Assembly (NCBI GenBank): GCA_964023205.1
Contig: OZ026833.1
Coordinates: 9,007,084 to 9,071,083 of the forward strand
Origin: Lutraria lutraria
Lineage: Eukaryota; Mollusca; Bivalvia; Venerida; Mactridae
Direction: 5' to 3'
Length of the DNA stretch: 64,000 nucleotides
Below, in pieces: positions 1-13,500 of this stretch (position 1 is the stretch's first letter; every line of letters starts with the position of its first letter). The notes under the pieces are model-generated. The model saw nothing but the letters and a program-made list of their open reading frames with translations, made no database searches and was not told the DNA's origin. Made by a program: the position numbers and the translations under genes.

Positions 1-1444
1 CATTGATCATTCTTTATGCACGAAGTGGACATAATAACAATTCATGTCGACAATAATGACGAATGCGGTCATCAAGAAACGGTGCTGCATTCAATCTCGC
101 GTGGCTGAACTATTTAAGATGCACTTTATCAAAAGTTTCTTTATCTAGAATAGTGAGAACGTGCTTTTGTTTATGATCATTTCGTGTGATATTTTATCTT
201 GTTATTTAGTTCACTCGGGCGCTTTTGCTTTCTTTGTTTAATCAGTTACTTGATTTCAACTTTCTTTTTACGCTTAGCATTGAATTGCAGCTAATATTCA
301 ATTATTTCAAGTGTTTCGTTGTCTGTGTTAGGTTGGTCTTATGAATTCTGATTTTTGTTGTTCGGAACAAACCAATGTTAAGAACATTAGATCATTTCTA
401 AACAGTCGGTCGGGAAATTTTTCCTACATACATTCCTTCAGACTTCCATTTTCCTTCCGCTTACGAAAATAGTTATTTTATAATTCAGTGGCACAAATAC
501 AAATTCAAATATGTCTTGCATTCGAGTCAAAATCAGATGGCTATGCAAAATCGCAATCGAGTAATACAAGTTTAACAATTGCATGGCGGATGTAGAAAAG
601 CGTAGCACTGTTGACTGCATCGAATTTCATGCGCACCGAGCGAGTGAAAGCCTATGAAAAGCTGGACTATCGTCCAATTTTCAAAACTCAGCCCAATATC
701 TCACCCTACAAAGAAGTTAATTTTGACTGCTTTCTACTTCCGAACAACAGCAATGCCTTCAGAACTTTGATTTCTATCTTAAGTATAACTGATATGTTTA
801 TATCCCTTTTGGGATGCTTGGGTTTTTCGGGGGGTTTTTCTGGAACCATTTACATTTTGTTGTACTTGTACAGCTTCTTAAAGCTTCATCACGTTGCGGG
901 TTATATCTTGTGACTCTGTGTCAACATTACTCCTAGATATTAAAGTTACTGTTGCACGGTAGAGGAAATTGTCATTTAAATGGGTATTTCGTTGTTGGTG
1001 TTTATGCGTTCGATTGTTGAGTTTCCTAGACATATAATACACCGAAATAAGAAGTTAAGTAATACTCATTTATTGTCTGATGGAACAACTTGCGGAATAA
1101 TGCATTTCTTATTAAAGGCTTTACTAGCTAGACAACCTGTTTAAGGTTGGTTCATCTGCGCCAGTTTAAGCCCATGTATGGTTAATGCGTCGCAGGAGAC
1201 AGCTGCAATAGGGGGATGTTGTGATAAGCATATTTTGCATCGCCAAACGCACACGAACAGATTAAATGCATTCATATCCTCAATTTGGGATTCAACGATT
1301 GTCCTCTGAACATTATGCAAGAATATCAATTGTGGCATTGTGAGCTTTCAGCCAAAAGGGATTAAGATGTCTAGGGTTGAACTCTGCAACTCTGCAAGTA
1401 TAATCACTTTATTCTTTTATCAAACAGTTTTTATCTTATTTCAG
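1..1444. other. 5' flank or upstream intron of the receptor gene
   Basis: The first readable exon needs an upstream exon ending two bases into a codon, carrying the start codon and signal peptide. I looked for an ATG followed by a hydrophobic stretch and a phase-matching GT donor. Short frames at 611-913 and from 979 contain hydrophobic runs but no convincing donor in the right phase. The first exon is either outside the window or not recognisable. Confidence 0.5.
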
Positions 1445-1545
1445 ATTGGTTGCTTCACAGTTTCCAACGTATGCAGAAAACACTACAGAAGTGTTGGACA
1501 AACTGTTACGAGGATATAGGAAGGAAATCCGTCCAGGTTTCGGAG
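1445..1545 (+). CDS. Coding exon a: N-terminal helix of the receptor
   Basis: The acceptor TTATTTCAG precedes 1445 and the donor GTAAGA begins at 1546. The first base completes a codon begun in an unseen upstream exon. The exon then reads LVASQFPTYAENTTEV and continues LDKLLRGYRKEIRPGFG, which is the N-terminal alpha helix and RPGFGG signature that open the ligand-binding domain of GABA-A and glycine receptor subunits. It ends one base into a Gly codon, matching the next exon. N-T-T is a glycosylation sequon. A second AG at 1460 would give a shorter exon in the same local reading but needs a different upstream phase. Confidence 0.9.
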
Positions 1546-4500
1546 GTAAGAACTGATACTGAACTTAACGGAAGTAGAAATTGTGACACATAAAACAAAT
1601 CACATTAATGCACCATCAAAGCCATAATCATGGCTTATGCCAGTATGCTTATCGTGACGTAAACACAATAAACCATCACTGAACAACGCACAAAGCAGAT
1701 TTTATACTCCAAGCACATTGACAATTTGTTACAGTGCCTACATGGCTTACATAATGAAAACTTGGATCTTAGGAAACGCCAATAAAATACATATACGACA
1801 AGCATCTTTTTTATATTTTTCAACATTTCTTCAGTTACATACGGCGGCCGATACACTTGACACGTTTTCCTGGACGGTATTCTAACCAGTACTAACTTAC
1901 CCTTCCACTAGGAACCGACCACTTCTCCGCATGTTGAGAAAAACCTTCACATTTTCATGGAAGGGTATGGCAATCCGCGACCGGAAATCGAACCCGGATC
2001 ACCGGGGTCAAGTATCTCAGATATGACGCCATTAAAAGCGATGTTAGTACAAGGAGCCGTTCCACACATAACCTTAGATTTTTAAAACTTTTTTAAACTC
2101 TTCCTTGTAAATCAAAAGTATTCTATTCACAGCTGAAAAGAATAAAATTATTATATGTTTACCATCAGTAAGATTATTATCTCTCTGTCTATAAAAAAAT
2201 AAAAACATGAACTTCATGGGTTGATGCCAATTTACGACAACCACATCAGGTATTTTACTCAAGCCACCCACTCCAAATGACGTTACAAACGTATTTTTTT
2301 GAAAGGTTATGTTTCGTTTCTTTGAGACAAAGTATGCATGATATGAGGACGCCAGGGATCATTAAACGTATCTTGATTTACATTATTCCGTGCCACAATG
2401 ATGCAAATATGTGTCATTTTCTCTCGTGTTGTTCTCGAAATGACGAGATTTAAAACTTACTGATAACTGAATCGTTTTAATTGTTAATAATCGACTCAAC
2501 TGAAATAGTTCATTTTTTGGTAGTTACATATTCCTGAGATGGCAATTAACGTACTTGAATTCATGTTTTTTTATGTTCGTGCAGACATCAACTATATTGT
2601 GTCTAAATTCGATAAATTTTGTTGCAGCTGTTTCATTATGTTTGTCAAGGAAGTCGTGAACTATTTTACGTTGAATCGATATAACAATAATTTTGAGTGT
2701 ACGCTTGTAAGCACCATATGAGAACTGATATTTCATAGTTTGACTCTCAGTCTTTGAATTGTCACCTCTTTTACGTTTGTTATTAACCAATTTATTTAAC
2801 GGTACTTTTAGCGTGCCCCTTATTGCTCCATGGTTCTCCTTTATGTACTGAAAATGACCCTTAACCCGAATCTTTAATTATAATACTATACTTTAGCGTG
2901 TTGTTCGGACCTTCAAACTTAAGCTTTAAGCGATGAAATTCATGAGGCGCAAAAAAATCATAGTCCCCTCTAACCTGATTGTTTTAATTATTTATGTGTT
3001 CCTAGACATATATCAAGCTCGGTCATTGTTTTTCCTGGCAATATTTTCAATTTATATGAGTTCTATCGCCTAACTTTGTTCTATCTAACTTTGTAGTTAT
3101 AATACATATGCAGGTCGTATTTTATATTCTGTACCATCCGAATTCTTTGTAAGTCAGCCTGGACATGAAAGGGGTCGAACCTCTTTGTCGATCTTAATCA
3201 ATGGTGATGTTGACAATGTATTTCTTTAAGGAAACTACGCGGTTTGTTTGATTAATCTTTGTTTAATCTTGTTGCATAATGTCAGATAAACAATATCATG
3301 GTCTGACTTTCTATTGAAGGGTATTTCCCTTTTATCGTCATTACTTTCTTTATTTAGAAGTATCAAAATCTGTATCACAAAATTATAGTAACTATTTTAT
3401 CTTTCTAATGATGTAGTTTTAGTAATTTTGAATTAATGTTTTCTTCTATCCATTTTGCATTTGAAAAAAAAACACATATCGATAAGCAGGACTCATCTGA
3501 GAAAAACTCATACTAATCTTCTAGCAACATGCTGTTGTCTAGCAACGCTATATCGTGACCCCTCTGTACTCCCGTAAGCCGTACCATGATTGTAGGATAT
3601 GTATTCATTAATAGACTTTTAACAACAATAATGAGGACATTGTGTCAACTTCTAGAATATTAAATGACATAAAACTTATCAGTATTATTCAGCATTTTGT
3701 TTGTTTTCATCGCTAACATTACTTAATACGTTACATGATTCAGTAACTGTTGAGTGCACACTGGGTATATGCGTTTTTTTGTGCATGTTTAATAGGTAGT
3801 ATTTTATGTCGGATTTACCTTTAAGGTTGTACCCTTCCACTGTCCGACAAATGCCTACCCACAGGGACCCTCCCACCGAGAGACCTGCCTCAAGGAATCC
3901 TCATCCACAGGGAGCCTAAGGTACACTTATACATCTAGGGCACCATAAGCCTCCCTGTCTGTATTCTCTATTGATAAGAAACTTACAGACGGAAACAAGC
4001 AGCGATTTATGGGTATTACGTAAACATGGAGATATTTGGAGTAATCGGTAAAAAAGAACAATTTGAAATATTCTACTGGGATATTAAAACTATCGGTCAA
4101 AAGTATATAAATATTAATCTGAATGCAGATATACCTGGTGTGAGATAATTCAAACAGACAATAATGACGAAGGTTATGCCAACAGACACTACTTACAAAG
4201 GAGATCCAACAAAAGTCATATTATGAAGGATATGCCAGCAGACAATAATTATAAAGGAGATGTCTTACATGAGGAGACAGACAGGGGAGTTTTGCATGAC
4301 CGTGCGACCATATAACACGCATCATACGAGCTTTCCATCCCTCGATAACGGGGGACGAAAGAAAAATAGACGCAATGCGTCTGATGATGACGACCTGTAA
4401 AGGCCATACATGATCCATTCCATCAAAATATCTACCTTTTATACGAACGCGTTAACACCAAACAAAAAGTTGACAAAATGTGAATACAATAGAGTTCGAG

Positions 4501-7500
4501 CGTATTTGCATGTCTAGTAATTCCACTTTAACACCAAATCAATTCTAATTTTCAATGGCGCTTCGCATTATAATATACAATATGTTGGTGAAGTTTGATA
4601 ATATTTGAAACGTCAATTAAAGTAATATTAATGAATATTTTCAATTTTAGGTCTTGTTTTACCTCCCCATACTCAATACATGTACCCCCGGGGCATGATA
4701 TATACACTCTATACAAAGCCAAGTCCTTTATGCAGACGTTTCACACCTCGCTTCGGTCAACGTGTCCGTCGAATAATTTTAATACACAACATACCGTACA
4801 TAATTATGTTGCTAAAATAAAACCCAAATATTTACTACATTTATTTCTATAATACTATCAGAAATAAATACAGTTTAACCAGTGCTAACAGACATCCGTG
4901 ACCAACAGAACCTGTCCACAACAGACGAAAAACGCACTTTAAATGACCGTATCTAGCGGACATGCCCCAACCGAAGACAGTGGACAACAAAATAGCCAAC
5001 TCGTTTCCCGAAATGCCATTTGGGCCTTCAAGGATGGATCTAAAACAACGTTTGTGTTTTATTCAGTCACAAGAATATTCTCTTGAATGTTCTAGGAAAT
5101 GTATTTACGCAGGAATCGTTTGCTGTTTATCAATTAATATATATCAAAATATATTTACATACAAGTTTAAAACCCTCTTTTTAATACGTCTATGATGTGT
5201 AAAGCGGTGTGAATTTAAATACTAGAGAAACACACATTTTTACTATATTCCAAATAAAATTATTGAAAAGAATTAGAATATTAGAATTAGAATAATTACC
5301 TCCCTTGATTTACTAAAGTTATCAGACGATACGACGTTTATATGTATGACTGTTACTATGGAGACCGCTATTTATAACGAGGAATAAGCTATATTAAATT
5401 ATTATATGTTTCAAGTTTGTTCAGATTAATAGTGACATTTATTGTTCGCAGTTTTAACTCAGTAATCTAGTAAGAGAAATTCCGCTAACTTCCAGGACAG
5501 CCCTCGTTACAGCGTCATAGCCACGCTGAGGTACATCGAGGTAGTTGTCTAAGCTAATATTTGCAGAGCAATAAAAATAAATTGTTCAATTAAATCCATC
5601 TTACAATCTTACAAACATTTATTCGATTGTGTTACAGTTAATAGAACGCAGTAAAAATGTATATGACGCTTGTTTTAACCTCTGAGCATCCTCAAAGGAT
5701 ACCTGATACTTAAATAAATGCGGCAACTTATCCTATTCTAAAATTTCAGTAATTTGATTTCCCAAGTTTTTATTTTTTTTAAACTTTTTTTTTTTTGTTA
5801 TTTCTCTGCAAATTTTAGTCTCGGCGTGGCTACGTCGCTGTATTCTACTAAAATTCAGGTATACATCCATTATAATAAACATACCTTGTGTTGAACTACT
5901 ATAGCCAGGGACACTGTATTAATTACGCGTTATATAGTATCTCTGTTACAATTGAGTGTCAACTTACAGCATATCAGGAAATAACAAGGAGATAATAACT
6001 TCATTCTTGTTTAATTATTTTTCTTTATAAGCTTATGTACCTGTTGATATAAGAACATAGTAAAGCAAAGATCCTTTCAGACACCAGTTTGCTTCGTCAA
6101 ACTACTCGTTTGTTTACCACCCAGTTTTAATCGAAACCAGACTTAGTTTACTGCCCAATGTGTAGACAAACCAAAACTCGTTAATTATCAATATGATGCC
6201 CCAAATAGATAAAGCCCAAAAACATGCAACACATTCTAAAACCTAATCATTGAGATACAGCAAAAACATCTTGTAGGCTATTTAGAGGAAAGATTCAAAG
6301 ACATGTAGATCATTTAAATGATGCACGACAATAGCAATTTACTTTTCCAGCAAAAAGGTATATCGTACGCACAGCGTTGTACAAAATGATGACGACGTCA
6401 CTTACACCATGCGGGTTTCATTACATACGGCCCATACTTCAAACTAGTTCCACATGACTTCTATTTTGACAGCGGCAAAACAACTGAAATCATTAAACGT
6501 TTTGTATTCGTGTTCATTGTATCAGTTTGTTTAATGATATCTAATTACAACACTTTAAATTATTTTGTCGAAATCATTGTAACCGGTACAATTAAACATT
6601 ATTACACCATTATGTTGTTTTTCATTGTCACCTTAAATGAGTTTTCCCGTTTTTTAAAGAGAAATTAATATGGTGTAGAGTGTAATGAAGAAATGTTTTG
6701 GCTCACGCACTTTCATGAAACGCACAATGCACGCTGAATGGATTGATATTTTTGTGTTAAAATCTAGTTCAGTAGCTTGTTTATCGCTATTTAGAAATGT
6801 AATACTTTAACAAGGAAGATTGTTTTGATGTTTCTGTACGTTTTATATAATGATAGTATTTATCTCCAAAAGTTCCTAGAACATAATGAGCGTCATTTAG
6901 TACATAATAAACTATAATTGGAAGAAATCTAACTTGCTCCTATAGATCAGTTCTTTGCATTCATATTATTCAATAGTTTCTTAGTACTTTTCCGAGTTCT
7001 GATAATGGCATCAAGTTTTCCTTGACTTTAAAAGATGTTTGTCTCAAGTGCGACCTCAGAAGTTGAGAGGTTATGATCTGTTCTATTAAGTACCTACCCC
7101 GCTATGTTGTGATCTATGTATTCCAATCCATCACAGAACCTGACAAACTTCGTAAGATGGCTTTGCCGCTTGCTTAAGACTGGTCGATGGATCTAGCCAT
7201 GGGCACTCCTGAGGGTTTCCTCTAACGTTAAAGCTGGAAAGTTGCAAAAAGACCCTGGCTGTTTGAGCGACGTTAAACCGAACTACATCCATGACTTTAC
7301 ATCTGTTCTGTTTGTTTTGCAATGTGTTGTTGTCATGTAGGATGTTGATATAAATTATATCCGCTGTCTATTAAACTTTGTTCTTTGTTAGCTTCAACAC
7401 ACAACACTTATAATTATGTAATATTACATTGCCTTAAGGTCCGAAAATATTTCTCTGAAAGTAAAGTAATTAAGCCTGTCCAAAATATCAATATGTTTTG

Positions 7501-10500
7501 AAAACTGATAATGATTGGAATCCAAACACGATTAGTATTTTACTTCGCAGAGGGCAACCCGAATTAAGAATTTCACTCAGTATAAAACACAAGGAGTGGT
7601 GTTCCACATTATATGTAATTTGTTACAAAAAAACCTATCAAAACATGCCATGCTATGTTATAGCGCATCGAATACATAAAATAATCTTTTATCGTGAACC
7701 TATAATCTATATGACTCACAACTGAAATAAGAGACGCTGACAAATGACTTGAGAAAAATGTATTTTAAATTAAGACTTTTAAAGTAAAATAATTGTCAAT
7801 GATAAATGTATAATACAGTGCAACCTCTATAAAGCAACACCCTTTGTGAGAAGCAAAATCATATCGTTGTTGAGAGGTTGTTGCTCTAGATAAATGGAAT
7901 AGATAGGTAAAAGCATGCTGTTTTTTTAAGGGAGATTGTTGTTCAAGAGAGGCCGCTGTTGCGCTGTACTTAGAAATTTGGCGTATTCTAAAGGCGAGTT
8001 TTTCAAATCTTCGGAGTAAACACAACAAGACAGCACACATTGCGTCTAATACCATTCATCATACATCGCTAATCGTTAATGTTGACACGAACAGAATCCA
8101 GGAAAATCTAGTTAATTGTCTGTAAAGCTGAACAATTCACAAAATATATTTATTTAGACTTAACCCAATGTTTATCTAGGGCAAAGTAGAAGATAGCTTG
8201 ACATTAATTTGCGGTGTCCCAGTGGACAATCACAATACTTACGTAATCAGTTTCTTTTGACGGCTTAATGTTCATTGATGAGATTCTCGTGAATACAAAG
8301 GATACGTTAATTATCTAAAATATCACATTACATTTGTATTACTAATGAGATATATATAACTAACGTAATCGGTGGTCGGGCGCCAATTTATGTTGAATTA
8401 GGAACACTATGTAGGATCCATCAATGTTTGTTTTTAAGGAGCGATACTTTAGATGGATAAAAAATACATTCCTTTTCTTACATAACCACATTCAAGTGTT
8501 AAAGTTCTTATATTATCGTTTTATTTATTAAAGAAAATATTTTAATTCAAAACTACTGATTGTATTATTTCATCCTTTGTTGAGGAAACTCTGCGTTTAG
8601 CTGCTCGCCTGAGTTGAGTTTCTCTTTTATTAAGCATAGACGGACACCAATGCCCGGTATTTTAAAACTATTATAGAAACAGACATTAACCAATGGCCTT
8701 TATTCGTCTATGGCGTCTATTAAACTAATAAGGAAATATGTCTATTTGAAATTCAAGTCCATTAAGCATTGTGGCCCATGAGGACAACACATTCACAGAT
8801 ATACAGAACATATTAATAAAATGTATGTAACAAGTTTGTTACCTACTAGACTTCTTGAACCATCACTATGAATCATTAGGGTCAGAGGCATTAAATGCTG
8901 ATAATACCAATAAACGTTCAAACTAATAAGTTATTAGATGTCTATTATGCCTTAAGATAATACAGACATACCTCAAAACCCGTGTTTACAGACACCTCCG
9001 AATAAATGCAAATAAAGCCCTTCTTTAAAACAACATCATTGATTATTTAGAGCACAAAATTCTCCGAAGTAAGGCTTTCTGTCAATCAGGGGCATATTTT
9101 CGCAAGGTTGGCATTGTTCACCGGTTTGATTCTGTGTCCAAACTAATGCATAGATGGAAAGGTTTTTAAAAGCAGAGCAGACTGCCTATCCCTCTATAGT
9201 TTTCTGTTAAATTAGAAATGGGTGCTTTATTTATGCTGTCTAGACATTTCAAGTGTTTTAACTTAGCTAAATGATTTCATTACTTGTGTTAGCTTGTTAA
9301 GCGCTGTCAGATATATAAGACTACAACATGTTTATTGTTAATTCAAGCGCTCGTTCATACACCTACTTAAATTGCTTTTATAAAATACTTTCAAATTGTC
9401 TCAGAAAAAATACAATACGTTCGGTGTACTGTACAATACCGTTTTAAACGTTTAGTGCATTTGCCCATTTACGAAATAAACAATATACGAAAAGATGCGT
9501 ATTTGATTGAACTGTTAGAACCACTAATTCCACCAGATCATCAGAGTCGAGCATCGAGTGCTACATTGTACCATTCAATAAGTGCAAAACATTCAGTGAC
9601 CGAAGTTGCAGCACAATCAGACCCAAACTATGGAACAATTTACCATTGAGTTTGAAACAAAGCTCTTCGATTGACTGTTTTAAAAAAAATCTTAAAACGC
9701 ACTTCTTTAAAGACTATTTCTCATTGTTTTAAAAACTGAATTAAAATTGTCTTTGATCATACTATATTTTAAATTAGTTTTAAAATGTTGCATTATTGAA
9801 ATTTTAGTTTAATAGAATTCTTATATTTTAATTATTTTCTATTTCTTAATAAATATAGTTTAAATTGTTTTATTATATTATATGGATATTGTACAACGCC
9901 ATTGAATATGCTGTAATGTAGAAGTAGGCTTTAAAGCCCCAGTAGCTTTTTGTTGTAGAAAAATATATGCAAAACATTTAATTGCTGATATTATCCCAAG
10001 ATAATTATTACCGACGAAACAAACCATTTTTCGTCGGAAAACACTCATTTCACTGTGATTTTTACTTTTATAAACTTGAAATATATAGAGCGCGTGACGT
10101 CACTTTACTACGCGTGCATAACATGACTGCGGGAAAACTCAGGTGTTCTATAAATAGTATTTATTTCAATGGTATTGAAAGAAATACGATAACACTTTTT
10201 CTTGCTATAAAATATGCACGTGAGGAAAACACACCGGATTCCTCTGTTATAGAACAAGCAGAACCTATTAAGACCAATACATTTATAAGCTTATGGGACT
10301 TTAAAGTAAGTAAACCAGTATCAGTTTCAGATGTAATAACTTATTTAAGGAGATTGTAATACAGTACAACCTCTCTAGAGCGGCCAACTCTTGAGCAACA
10401 ACCTCCTTCAACAACATCATGATTTCTGATAAATCTGATAAAATAAGACATGAAATGTAATTGCAAACAATACGTTTGCAATTACAGTTCATGTGTTATT

Positions 10501-13500
10501 TTATAACAATTGAGTTATATATACCACAAGTTAATGTGTTTGTTTCGCGACTAATTTGGATTCTCCTCATGGTGTTTATTTCAGCCTTTAGATCAATGTT
10601 GAGAACAGCTAAGTCAATTAATAAACAGTAACACAAGCAGATGTTCCTTGATGACTTTTCAAGCTAGTGTTAACGTTAATGGATTCCCTACTAAGACCTT
10701 TATTAGGACGGAAATTAGACACAAAGATTTTTTTTGGAATCTGTCCAAATAGAACAGAGTTGAACATAGGAAGTTTGAAATGTTTACACATTCACTAAAT
10801 GAATACTAGTAATACCAACATTATTATAATTATCCGATAGCAGGGTTTAAAAAGATAGTACAATTTAATACATACAGTCAAACCTGTGTCAGCGACCACC
10901 TTCGAATAAAGGCCACCCTATGAATAAAGGCCACCCTATGAATAAAGACCATTCGTTTTGATTAGTTCGGCTTTCCATAACTTTCACTCGATCGGCGCGC
11001 GTGAATTTTGATGTACTAGTACTAGGTTTTTCTACACCCGCCATGCAATTGTTCAAGTTGTCCCCGTTCGATGTGACATCCAAATTAAGGCCACCTGTCT
11101 ATAAATGTCACATTTTGTGTTTCCCAAGGATGGCCTATGTTCACAAGTTTAACTGTACATTTGTAAAATTGTAACTGATATTGTTTGAATTTAGATATTT
11201 GAATAAAGAATTATTTGACACTGCAAAACAAAATTGCAAAATCTCGGTAGAATAAGACATGTAGACAACGTATTGTTTTTGTATTTTACAAATAAACGAG
11301 GAAATTAGAGTTAGCGAATTGTTAGTAGTCATTTATGCACACAAAACCTTATAATAATGTATCATTTTTAGAATATTTCCGCCCACTTTCAACAATTATC
11401 ATGCGGAGTAGTAAATCTAAAGTAAGTTAACGCCACTAAGCATGAATATACTGCATTGTATGCACATTTTATAGTCAGAAGCACGCTATTTAAACCCTGA
11501 TTACAGTTCCGGAGAAATAACAAAATTAAAAACAATTAAAATTGTGCAGATTGATAAAGAAGAAAGAGTTCTATATACCCTTACAGTTCATATATGGAAA
11601 CTAAATATCGATAAACGATTTATTCCAAGCTTAAAACAATACAACAGAATTACATGGACATTCATAAACAACAACAAGCCATGAGTTTATATACAGTTTA
11701 TCTAGTTCCCGTTGACTCTATACACAGACTGTCTATACATATATTCCGTGGCCGTGTGGTTAGGGTGTCTGACTTCGGAGTGGGAGATCAAAGGTACGAA
11801 TCCCAGTGGAGACTGGGTTAGCCAGGCGCCCGGCAAAAAGAGAAGGGGTTCGGGAGGTACTGTGCGAACATAAGATAGGTGTATCATAAGCCAGCTTGGC
11901 TGGTCCTTTCAATAGGGGTGACACTATAATAAACAAAACTTTAACATGGAATTTTAATATTTCTTTGCATATCATTGTTGTTTAAATACCTAGTATTTTT
12001 AATACCCACGGCCTAGTTATCTGTATTTCTAAAAGAGTACTGAATGTTTTAGATAAATTCTTATTTGTGAAGTCTTCTTAAAAAGTGAATACTAGCGATG
12101 TGACAAGACTCTCACTTCCTGGACTCTTATAAGGAAGAAATATCTTATGGATCATTTCACAGAAGGGTGTCAATGTATTCCTGGTCACATGTGTCAGATA
12201 CTATATATAGATTTTTAGATTAGATTTTATATATAAATTAACAATGTACAGCTGAGATTAAAATCGGACTTCTAATTCAGTTCTGTATTGATGTAAAAAT
12301 ATTTAAGTCCCGAAAATTAACTTCAAACGACATTTAACATGATATTTCTATCATTTATTTCTATACATGCATTTTTTTAAAATCTGTTAAAGACACATTC
12401 TTATTTGCTGTAATGGAAGGTTCGCTTACAAAAATGGATTCAAATACTTTAAAAAAAACGACCATCTAATAGAATAAATGTGTAGTTTCCATTGGTGTTA
12501 ACCATGTAGGCTTAAAAAGAATATATTTTGTAAAATAACAGACCAAATGTACCGAAAAATGTACGAAAAAAGCCAAAGAAGATACGAAGAGGTAAATATT
12601 TAAGAGAAATGATACCAATTAGATCATTCAATGTACATATGTATACTATACATTTAAAGGGGTATGCCCAGGAACTGCAGTGTCTTGCTTTTCGTACACC
12701 AAAAATGCGTTTGCCACTTGTAAAACCAATTATTACCGAAAAGTCGAAGAAGAATGTGCGTTCAAAAATGACCCTATAACGCGCACGTCGGCATTTGTAT
12801 GTCGGCTTGAATAAAAGGCTGTCAGCCTTTTATTGATGACAACGATATTTCCGATCCGTCTGAGAGTTTAACTGAGCATGTGCGCTGCCTTTCAAGTGAA
12901 CATAACATGAGCAATACTTACCATTTCAGTTTGTTGACATTTTTCCGCGATGTTTTCGGTTTTGACAGATCCCGAAAGGGTCGAGTTGTGAAAACGACGA
13001 ATAATTTCTGAGGCCGAAATCGGCAGGTTTGGTAAATCTTGAAATGTGTATTTTGAGTAAACTAACGGGATATTTCGTAAATATTTTACAGGGCTTTCAT
13101 TTATTGATTTAGGCATTAAAATGATATCAATTGGATAGTTATTCGAGACGCTTCAGTTCCAGGGCATGCCCCTTTAAAAGGTTGGCTGGGGACATTGATA
13201 TTATATGATACATTTCTCTTTTTTTGTAAAAGGAAGGGTGACCATTAGTTATATACTGGTCATATCTTTGTTTGTGCAATAAATGACCTCCGAATAACTA
13301 CCATTCAAGTTTAAACCCCACTATGCTACGCAAACAACATAAGCGTTACTTTCTACTTTTCTTCCTATTGTCGGGTTTCGTATCGCTTACAACATGTTCG
13401 GTTTAGTTATGCACGATGTGAACACTATCAGTGCACCTTAGTACAAGTAACACGTTTTTTATTACATCCCTTTACCAGAAACGAAGGCAATTCAACAAGA

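Noticed and set aside
611..913. 100-codon frame with a hydrophobic half as the receptor's signal-peptide exon
   Set aside because: No GT donor in the needed phase after a plausible leader, and the N-terminal half has no leader character.
9982..10359. 125-codon plus-strand frame
   Set aside because: It lies almost entirely within MITE family A copy 1 and runs past its right end. The other two copies do not keep this frame open.
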